Below are positions 5,891 to 10,752 of a DNA stretch of 10,752 nucleotides, in pieces; position 1 is the first letter of the stretch, and every line of letters begins with the position of its first letter. This stretch comes from DASTWM01 sp035765855 (GTDB lineage Bacteria > Chloroflexota > Chloroflexia > Chloroflexales > Roseiflexaceae): NCBI GenBank assembly GCA_035765855.1, contig DASTWM010000327.1, forward strand, positions 1 to 10,752. Reading direction: 5' to 3'. The notes below the pieces were generated by a model. The model was not told the origin of the DNA. It saw only the letters and a list, made by a program, of their open reading frames with translations, and searched no databases. The translations under genes were made by a program, and so were the position numbers.

Positions 5891-7018
5891 TTACACACCA
5901 CTACGATCCTGCTGCGGATGTTGCACATCCTGGGCAGCGTGCGCCTGCTGGTTCAGGTGCGCTGCCCACTCACCGACCAGCCGCAGCGCCGCCGGCGTCA
6001 GCACCAGCGTCAGGTGACTGGCCCACCGCACCAGCGCGTATGTTGTGGCGGGCGGCGCTGCCCGGCGCGCCTGTTCCGCCTGGCGCGGCTTCACAATCGC
6101 GTCACTCCCGCCGTACAGCAGCAGCAGCGGCACATGAATACGCGACAGGCTGCCGAGCAGATCGAGCGCGGCGATCAGGTCGTGGGTACCAATGCGGGCG
6201 CGGATCGGCGTGGTGATCCATGCGCCGAGCATGTGCTCGACGGTGCAGTCGTTGAACAGATCGAGCAGGTTTGGGCGAACCAGCGCGGCTGCCTCGCGCC
6301 ACACGTCGCGCTGGGTGTAATGCAGCAGCGGCGGCGCTTCAAGCAAGGCCAGCCGGTCCACTTCCACGCCGTCGGCCACAGCGCGGGCGGCGATGCAGCC
6401 ACCGAGACTAATGCCAAGCAACCCGACGCGCTCGTAGCGTTCGCGCAGCCAGCCCACTGCTGTAGCGACATCCTCGGTGATCTCTGGGAAACTCTGCGGG
6501 CGCGGGTTCTCGCCATGCCCGTCGAGATCAACCAGCAACACGGCGATGCTTTGCTCCATCAGCATGTCGATCATGCGCCAGATGTACGATGTTTTGTCGC
6601 AACCAGAGCCGTGCAGAATGCACATGGCAGTCTGCGTTTCGCCCTGCGGGACAACATGGAGCGCGGGCAGGTAGCCGTCAAGCATGGGAATGTCGAAGCG
6701 CGAAATCGTATACATTGGATACTGGCCGGGGTGCAAGCGCAGCAAGGGATTCAGCATCTTGTTGCGGCGGCTGCTCGCTTTGATCTGAATCCAAACCGCA
6801 ACAGGCAGGGTCAGCAGGAGGCTCACAAGCAGCCACCCGCGTCGCGCGCGCATGCCCGGCAGCGCCAGCACCGGCAGCGCCCACCTGAACGCAGACGGAA
6901 CTGAGCGACCAAGCCACGACAGCCCCCACCATTTCCGCGCGCCAGCCAGCGACTCGAACATGCCGAGCCAGAACGCAAGGGTACGTAAAAATGTTGTTAT
7001 CACTGTCATACGATTCAT
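5891..7018 (-). CDS. Membrane-anchored alpha/beta hydrolase with N-terminal extension
   Basis: A 375-residue protein with a C-terminal alpha/beta hydrolase domain (about 105-360) and an unusual N-terminal part. The catalytic elements are the ILHGSGCDK oxyanion loop (about 134-142), nucleophile elbow GISLGG with Ser204, acid Asp306 in YGGSDAIVKP, and His335 in WASHLTLVL. Residues 1-58 contain a moderately hydrophobic, tryptophan-rich stretch, and residues 61-78 (WLLVSLLLTLPVAVWIQI) are a clear membrane segment followed by the basic KASSRRNK. By the positive-inside rule the catalytic domain could face the cytoplasm, if the N-terminus enters the membrane as a second helix. The ATG at 7018 or the ATG nine bases later could be the start; neither has a good ribosome site. 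It is transcribed divergently from fabI through overlapping promoters. The substrate is unknown; a lipid or ester near the membrane is plausible but only inferred. Confidence 0.85.
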   Translation of the reverse strand: MNRMTVITTFLRTLAFWLGMFESLAGARKWWGLSWLGRSVPSAFRWALPVLALPGMRARRGWLLVSLLLTLPVAVWIQIKASSRRNKMLNPLLRLHPGQYPMYTISRFDIPMLDGYLPALHVVPQGETQTAMCILHGSGCDKTSYIWRMIDMLMEQSIAVLLVDLDGHGENPRPQSFPEITEDVATAVGWLRERYERVGLLGISLGGCIAARAVADGVEVDRLALLEAPPLLHYTQRDVWREAAALVRPNLLDLFNDCTVEHMLGAWITTPIRARIGTHDLIAALDLLGSLSRIHVPLLLLYGGSDAIVKPRQAEQARRAAPPATTYALVRWASHLTLVLTPAALRLVGEWAAHLNQQAHAAQDVQHPQQDRSGV

Positions 7019-7042
7019 CTTGTCACCGTGTCATCTTGTCAC
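7015..7042. repeat. 12 bp direct repeat overlapping the hydrolase start
   Basis: TCATCTTGTCAC occurs at 7015-7026 and again at 7031-7042, a period of 16 bases. On the minus strand each copy reads GTGACAAGATGA and so contains an ATG. The downstream copy holds the annotated hydrolase start; the upstream copy begins a three-codon frame (ATG ACA CGG TGA) ending just before it. The right-hand copy also contains the -35 element of the fabI promoter. Confidence 0.6.
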
Positions 7043-7064
7043 TTCATCGCTTCCGTTGTATGAT
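7036..7064 (+). promoter_or_regulatory. fabI promoter
   Basis: TTGTCA (7036-7041, five of six matches to the -35 consensus), an ideal 17-base spacer, then TATGAT (7059-7064, five of six matches to the -10). The predicted start is near 7071, leaving a 71-base leader that includes the perfect 10 bp palindrome TCCGCGCGGA at 7092-7101. This is the best sigma-70-type promoter in the window. Confidence 0.7.
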
Positions 7065-7088
7065 AGCGCGCAATCTCATCCATGCCAA
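7060..7088 (-). promoter_or_regulatory. Promoter of the membrane-anchored hydrolase, sharing the fabI -10
   Basis: On the minus strand TTGGCA (7088-7083, five of six matches), a 17-base spacer and TATCAT (7065-7060, five of six matches) form a second good promoter. Its -10 is the opposite strand of the fabI -10, offset by one base. The predicted start is near 7053, about 18 bases from the fabI start. Confidence 0.6.
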
Positions 7089-7141
7089 CAATCCGCGCGG
7101 AAAAGCACTGCGCCAAATGAATAGACATAAAGGAGTTTCCA

Positions 7142-7924
7142 ATGGGTTTGCTAGACGGCAAAAAAGCGCTGATCATGGGCGTAGCCAATGACCATTCGAT
7201 TGCATGGGGCATCGCGCAGGCATTGCATGCCGAGGGCGCGGAGCTAGGTTTCACCTACGTCGGTGAGGCGCTGGAGCGGCGCGTGCGCCCGCTGGCCGAG
7301 AGTGTTGGCTCGAAGTTAATCGAGCCGTGCGATGTGCAAAGCGACGAGGCGATTGACGCGCTCATGAGCCGCGTTCGGGATGTTTATGGCTCGCTCGACA
7401 TCATCATTCATGCGATTGGCTTTGCAAAGCGGGAAGAACTCAGCGGCCCGTATCTGAACACCACGCGCGAAGGCTTTCTCCTCGCGCTGGACGTGAGCGC
7501 CTATTCGCTCACCGCCGTCGTTAAAGCCGCGCAGGATCTGCTCAACCCCGGCGCGTCGATCCTGACGCTGACCTACCACGGCTCGCAACAGGTCATGCAA
7601 AACTACAACGCCATGGGCGTCGCCAAAGCCGCGCTTGAGGCCAGCGTGCGCTACCTCGCCGCCGATCTCGGCCCGCGCAACATCCGCGTCAACGCGATCA
7701 GCGCCGGCCCGATTCGTACGCTGGCGGCCAGCGGCATTTCTGACTTCCGTACCATGCACCGCAACTTCGCCAGTGTCGCGCCGCTGCGCCGCAATGTTAC
7801 CATCGAGGATGTGGGCAAAACAGCTGTGTGGCTGTGCAGCGACTGGGCAAGCGCCGTGACAAGCGAGACGATCTATGTTGACGCTGGCTTCCACAACATT
7901 GGCTTCTCGCTGCCTGAAGAATAA
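7142..7924 (+). CDS. fabI: Enoyl-[acyl-carrier-protein] reductase (NADH)
   Basis: FabI reduces trans-2-enoyl-ACP to acyl-ACP, the last step of each fatty-acid elongation cycle, using NADH in the cytoplasm. The 260 residues match the full family length. It shows the FabI form of the cofactor loop, MGVANDHSIAWGIA (12-25), then HAIGFAK (90-96), and the active-site pair Tyr145 and Tyr155 with Lys162 in YNAMGVAKAALE, plus SAGPIRTLAASGI (187-199). Gly93 and Met158 sit at the positions where substitutions confer triclosan resistance in E. coli FabI; both have the sensitive-type residue, so sensitivity is the expectation (inference). AGGAG at 7131-7135 fixes the ATG. It is a single-gene unit with its own strong promoter and terminator, not part of a fab cluster. 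Confidence 0.97.
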   Translation: MGLLDGKKALIMGVANDHSIAWGIAQALHAEGAELGFTYVGEALERRVRPLAESVGSKLIEPCDVQSDEAIDALMSRVRDVYGSLDIIIHAIGFAKREELSGPYLNTTREGFLLALDVSAYSLTAVVKAAQDLLNPGASILTLTYHGSQQVMQNYNAMGVAKAALEASVRYLAADLGPRNIRVNAISAGPIRTLAASGISDFRTMHRNFASVAPLRRNVTIEDVGKTAVWLCSDWASAVTSETIYVDAGFHNIGFSLPEE

Positions 7925-7950
7925 AGTTGTAAAAACAAGCCATGCATACG

Positions 7951-7980
7951 AAACAAGCACCCCGCTGTGGGTGCTTGTTT
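7951..7980. terminator. Strong bidirectional terminator between fabI and the transporter gene
   Basis: A perfect 12 bp stem, AAACAAGCACCC (7951-7962) with GGGTGCTTGTTT (7969-7980), has a 6-base loop. The stem ends in A-rich and T-rich arms, so each strand has a T-rich 3' arm (CTTGTTT). It sits 26 bases after the fabI stop and overlaps the transporter stop codon at 7979-7981, serving two convergent genes. Confidence 0.85.
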
Positions 7981-9187
7981 AGCTTTCAGAAGGCTGACGG
8001 TGGTGATGCGCGCTCAGGCCGGATTGCGAAGCGACCGGGCGCGCTGCTGGCTTCTCAGTGGCGCTGCTTTGCACTGGCTTCACCTGCGGCGGCGAGGTAT
8101 CGATCGGCGGCTCAGGCGCATCGACCAATTTGCGATACAGGTAGCGCAGCAGCAACTGAATGACTGCCACAAGTGGAATAGCGATCAGCAAGCCAAACGC
8201 GCCGCCGATTGCGCCGCCCGCCAGAATGGCGAACAGCACCAGCACCGGGTGCAGCTTGACGGCATGCCCGACCACCTGCGGAATAATAAAATTATCTTCG
8301 ACCATGCGCAGCACGAAGTACGACAAGCCGACAACCCCGGCCAGCAGCCAGTGATCCCAGCCGAACGGCGTGGTCGATTGGAACATTGCTACCGCCATGG
8401 CCGTGCCAGCCGCCGTCCATGGACCGATGAGCGGAATAATTTCGAGACAGCCAGTTGCGATAGCGATAATGGCCGCGTATTGGACGCCAAGAATTATGAG
8501 TACAATGTACGTACACAATGCCATGATCGGAATCAGCAGCAGCGTGCCACGCACATACCCCATCAGCACGGCGTCGATTTGCCGCCCAAGGCTGCGAATT
8601 TCTGCCCGATATGGAGCAGGCACCAGCCTGTATGCGCCTTCAGTAATCTGATCAGCTTGCAGGAGGAAGTAAAACGTTACCATGAGGTAAGTGATAAAGA
8701 GCAGCAGCGCTTCGATCGCCGTCAGGAACAGGTGCGGCACACGATCCGGCAGCGAGCGGCCAAGCTCTTGCACCAACTCCAGCACTGGCGCTTCCAGAGA
8801 GCCAATATCGACATTCACCCCAGCAATATCGACGACCTGATGCGATGCCACCTGGTATTCGATTGCCGAACGAATAGCGGGTACTTGCCCGCGCAACTCG
8901 CTGTACTGCGACGTAATCAGCGGCCCGACGAACCGCACCAGCAAGTAAATCAACGCGCCGATCATGACGTACAGCACAAGAATCCAGAACGCGCGGCTGA
9001 TCCGTGTCCGGTGATGCAGCCCGCGAATGATTGGATTAAACAGGTATGCCGTAATCGCCGCCGCAATGAACGGCATCATCACGCCATATGCTGCCTGGAT
9101 AAGCAGAATGGCGAGGGCGACAATGATGGCAATCGTGATAAATTTTCCCGCCGGTGAAAGGCGAATCGGGCGCGATTCAGCGCTCAT
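7979..9187 (-). CDS. AI-2E family transporter
   Basis: A 402-residue polytopic inner-membrane protein of the AI-2E (autoinducer-2 exporter / PerM-like) family. It has about seven to eight hydrophobic segments: near 15-33 and 35-50, 67-88, 155-176, 214-236, 237-256, 278-294 and 314-346. A soluble loop at about 90-150 lies between the third and fourth. Family hallmarks are EIIPLIGPW (249-257) and VEDNFIIPQVVGHAVKLHP (296-314). A polar proline-rich tail of about 45 residues follows the last helix. Members have been linked to AI-2 export or Na+/H+ transport, but most are uncharacterised, so the substrate here is open. The ATG at 9187 is preferred, with GAGGG upstream. The ATG at 9247 would add 20 residues but has no ribosome site. 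It lies downstream of minCDE on the same strand after a 187-base gap. Confidence 0.93.
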   Translation of the reverse strand: MSAESRPIRLSPAGKFITIAIIVALAILLIQAAYGVMMPFIAAAITAYLFNPIIRGLHHRTRISRAFWILVLYVMIGALIYLLVRFVGPLITSQYSELRGQVPAIRSAIEYQVASHQVVDIAGVNVDIGSLEAPVLELVQELGRSLPDRVPHLFLTAIEALLLFITYLMVTFYFLLQADQITEGAYRLVPAPYRAEIRSLGRQIDAVLMGYVRGTLLLIPIMALCTYIVLIILGVQYAAIIAIATGCLEIIPLIGPWTAAGTAMAVAMFQSTTPFGWDHWLLAGVVGLSYFVLRMVEDNFIIPQVVGHAVKLHPVLVLFAILAGGAIGGAFGLLIAIPLVAVIQLLLRYLYRKLVDAPEPPIDTSPPQVKPVQSSATEKPAARPVASQSGLSAHHHRQPSES

Positions 9188-9319
9188 GCTACCCTCTACG
9201 AACGACAGCGCAGCGCCAACCAGAAATACATTGGCTGGCGCTCGCATAGCAGCCTGTTAGTGGTGCTGCACCTTCGTCAATCGCCTCGACATTCGAATGG
9301 TAGAGCGTTCTTGATATAA

Positions 9320-9353
9320 ACTGTACCACAAACACGAAGGGGTAGCAACCCTT
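9320..9353 (-). promoter_or_regulatory. Possible promoter and small hairpin between minE and the transporter gene
   Basis: On the minus strand TTGCTA (9348-9343) and TACAGT (9325-9320), 17 bases apart, each match four of six consensus bases. A 5 bp stem, AAGGG/CCCTT (9337-9341 with 9349-9353), overlaps the -35. It could be a weak terminator for minE that doubles as the transporter promoter region. Nothing else is visible in the 187-base gap 9188-9374. Confidence 0.3.
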
Positions 9354-9374
9354 ATGATGAACAATGAGTGAATG

Positions 9375-9632
9375 TTAATTTGTGGTGCGGCGCAGCGGAA
9401 TGTCAGCTTTAAGGTGGTCTGCTGCTTCGCCCGGCAGCAGGGTGACTTCGATAGCGTCCGGGTCCGCATTGGGAACATAGCGCGCAATGACTTCGGATAG
9501 CTCAGCTTTGAGGCTGGCCATCACATCTGGCGTCAGCTTCACACGATCATGCACCAGCACGGTTAAGAGGCGATCGCGTGCGACATCCGAGCTACGGTCA
9601 CGCTTGCCGAATAAATTACTCAAAAAGCTCAC
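9375..9632 (-). CDS. minE: Cell division topological specificity factor MinE
   Basis: MinE binds MinD on the membrane, stimulates its ATPase and drives pole-to-pole oscillation of MinCD, so that the Z-ring forms at mid-cell. The 85-residue product has the usual arrangement: a short amphipathic membrane-binding start (SFLSNLFGKR), the MinD-contact segment VARDRLLTVLVHDR (about 18-31), and the C-terminal dimerisation domain with LKAELSEVIARYV then AIEVTLLPG. The start is GTG at 9632. AAGGAG lies six bases upstream of it, and the protein then begins like other MinE proteins; starting at the ATG at 9662 would add ten residues and skip the ribosome site. It is the third gene of a minC-minD-minE operon, 58 bases after minD. 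Confidence 0.93.
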   Translation of the reverse strand: MSFLSNLFGKRDRSSDVARDRLLTVLVHDRVKLTPDVMASLKAELSEVIARYVPNADPDAIEVTLLPGEAADHLKADIPLRRTTN

Positions 9633-9690
9633 GCGTCTCTCCTTGTTGAGCAAACGAGCCACACATGTGCAGCGTGATTACGGGGGCCAG

Positions 9691-10503
9691 TTACCGTGCG
9701 CTGCCGCGCTGCCGCAGACCAAGCAACTCAAAGAAGCGATCCAGCATGCCTTGATTATCGTCAAGCGCCATGAATGGCACCTGTTCGCCTTTCAAACGGC
9801 GGGCAATATCGATGTAGGCGCGGCCCGCCCGCGAGGCACGGTCGAGCACGGCAACTTCGCCACGATTCGTTGCGGTGACAATCGACTCGTCATCTGGCAC
9901 TACGCCAATCAGGTCGATCGCCAGGATTTGCAGCACATCCTCGATGCTCATCATCTCGCCGCGGCTGACCATGCGGGGCTTGATACGATTCAGAACGAGA
10001 CGCGGGTGGCCCTTCTCGAACGCTTCCACCAGGCCAATGATTCGGTCAGCATCGCGCACTGCCGAGACTTCCGGCGTGGTCACAATTAACACTTCGTCCG
10101 CGCCAGCAATCGCGTTACGAAAGCCGGACTCAATACCCGCCGGGCAGTCGATCAACACGTAATCGAACTCGGCGCGCAACTGATTGGCCAGCATAAGCAT
10201 GTCGTCACGACCCACCGCGTCCTTGTCGCGCGTCTGGGCGGCGGGCAACAAGCAGAGATCAGGAAAGCGCTTATCTTTAATCAGCGCCTGGCGCAACCGC
10301 GCGCGCCCTTCAATCACGTCAACAAGGTCATAGACGATGCGGTTTTCGAGGCCAAGCACAATATCAAGGTTACGGAGGCCAATGTCCGCGTCCACAACCG
10401 CCACGCGCGCCCCTTGCATCGCCAGCGCAGTGCCAAGATTTGCGGTTGTGGTTGTTTTACCAACGCCACCTTTGCCGGAGCTTATTGTGATTACGCGTGA
10501 CAT
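9691..10503 (-). CDS. minD: Septum site-determining ATPase MinD
   Basis: MinD is a ParA/MinD-type ATPase that binds the membrane in its ATP dimer, recruits the division inhibitor MinC and is released by MinE. All 270 residues are present. The deviant Walker A motif GKGGVGKTT has the signature Lys11 and Lys16. The Asp40 region reads VVDADIGLRNLD, switch II is VLIDCPAG (Asp119), and ALIKDKR, TRDKDA and VSRGEMMSIEDV are family-typical blocks. The last 20 residues form the amphipathic membrane-targeting helix (MLDRFFELLGLRQR, about 253-266), slightly longer than in E. coli. GGGGGAG just before the ATG at 10503 is a strong ribosome site. The order minC-minD-minE on one strand is the standard operon. 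No catalytic residue is missing, so it should be fully active. Confidence 0.97.
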   Translation of the reverse strand: MSRVITISSGKGGVGKTTTTANLGTALAMQGARVAVVDADIGLRNLDIVLGLENRIVYDLVDVIEGRARLRQALIKDKRFPDLCLLPAAQTRDKDAVGRDDMLMLANQLRAEFDYVLIDCPAGIESGFRNAIAGADEVLIVTTPEVSAVRDADRIIGLVEAFEKGHPRLVLNRIKPRMVSRGEMMSIEDVLQILAIDLIGVVPDDESIVTATNRGEVAVLDRASRAGRAYIDIARRLKGEQVPFMALDDNQGMLDRFFELLGLRQRGSAR

Positions 10504-10517
10504 AGCTCCCCCATGTA

Positions 10518-10595
10518 AGTTATGAATAATGAATGATGAGTTATGAGTTCAGTTTTGAAAGAAGCGCAATTCAATACTCAACACGCATAACTCAT
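10518..10595 (-). repeat. 7 bp-period repeat and 10 bp inverted repeat between minC and minD
   Basis: On the plus strand four consecutive 7-base units, AGTTATG, AATAATG, AATGATG and AGTTATG (10518-10545), run head to tail. ATGAGTTATG at 10536-10545 is the exact reverse complement of CATAACTCAT at 10586-10595, enclosing 40 bases that contain a smaller TTGAA/TTCAA pair. The right arm overlaps the minC stop codon. The spacer could fold into an intercistronic hairpin in the min mRNA or be a remnant of a small repeat element. Confidence 0.6.
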
Positions 10596-10752
10596 TTTCG
10601 ATATGCTTCCCACGATTCAACACTGATCTGGTCAGCCTCGACATGCGCAATTTCGGGCATGCGGCCAGCGCCGCCTTCGGGCGTGCGGGCAATCAGATCG
10701 GCAATACGGAGCTGCATGGGCGCAAGCTCGATGGCACAGATCACCGCATTAC
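10592..10752 (-). CDS. minC: Septum site-determining protein MinC, C-terminal fragment
   Basis: The last 52 residues of MinC, the inhibitor of FtsZ polymerisation that MinD brings to the membrane; the rest lies right of the window. The visible part includes AVICAIELAPMQLRIADLIA, which corresponds to the final strands of the MinC beta-helix that dimerises and contacts MinD, followed by a PEIAHVEADQISVESWEAY ending typical of MinC C-termini. The frame is open to the window edge and stops with TGA at 10594-10592. It sits 88 bases upstream of minD on the same strand, which supports the identification. The N-terminal FtsZ-inhibiting domain cannot be assessed. Confidence 0.9.
   Translation of the reverse strand, partial: NAVICAIELAPMQLRIADLIARTPEGGAGRMPEIAHVEADQISVESWEAYRK

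Noticed and set aside
5738..6904. A 388-codon open frame on the plus strand opposite the membrane-anchored hydrolase
   Set aside because: Its translation is low-complexity, rich in Gln, Arg, His and Ala with no recognisable motif. The opposite strand carries a full alpha/beta hydrolase with a complete triad. It is a high-GC antisense shadow.
7092..7101. Palindrome TCCGCGCGGA in the fabI leader as a fatty-acid regulator operator
   Set aside because: It is a perfect 10 bp palindrome but GC-only repeats of this length are common at this base composition, and it does not match the operators of known fatty-acid regulators that I can recall.
7967..9157. A 396-codon open frame on the plus strand opposite the AI-2E transporter
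   Set aside because: Its composition is charged and repetitive without domains, and it starts inside the fabI/transporter terminator. The minus strand encodes an unmistakable membrane protein family.

Overview
This 10.75 kb window is ordinary bacterial chromosome with moderately high GC. It carries housekeeping genes mixed with small accessory enzymes. I see no phage genes, transposases, tRNA, rRNA or CRISPR array. The set (GlmS, an NADH-type FabI, MinC-MinD-MinE, an AI-2E family transporter, a soluble PAS histidine kinase, several serine hydrolases) fits a diderm-like or Chloroflexota-type bacterium. Chloroflexota is my tentative guess from overall gene style; no marker gene here settles it.

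Layout, left to right. (1) The 3' end of glmS on the plus strand, closed by a textbook intrinsic terminator. (2) Two overlapping, paralogous alpha/beta hydrolases on the plus strand, ending at a hairpin shared with the convergent patatin-like phospholipase on the minus strand. (3) A 185 bp divergent spacer rich in inverted repeats. It separates the patatin gene from a small cysteine-cluster (YkgJ-type) protein that appears to be read from a leaderless mRNA. (4) A 261 bp spacer holding a candidate extended -10 promoter and two small hairpins, followed by a cytoplasmic PAS/HisKA/HATPase kinase with no response regulator beside it. (5) A convergent hairpin, then two minus-strand genes: a 93-residue acidic protein of a conserved but uncharacterised type, and a membrane-anchored alpha/beta hydrolase with a long N-terminal extension. 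(6) A divergent intergenic region in which that hydrolase and fabI share one symmetric -10 element. (7) fabI on the plus strand, converging through a strong bidirectional terminator on the AI-2E family transporter. (8) The minus-strand division-site operon minC (partial) - minD - minE, upstream of the transporter gene.

Functionally, three themes are recognisable. GlmS feeds amino-sugar (cell wall) synthesis, FabI completes fatty-acid elongation, and MinCDE places the division septum. The three alpha/beta hydrolases and the patatin are four serine hydrolases of unknown substrate, plausibly acting on lipids or esters. None is linked by context to a specific pathway.

I found no convincing undescribed multi-gene system. 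The most interesting signals are regulatory: the symmetric fabI/hydrolase promoter, a perfect 12 bp inverted repeat directly 5' of the patatin ribosome binding site, the leaderless start of the YkgJ-type gene, and a 7 bp-period repeat with a 10 bp inverted repeat inside the min operon.
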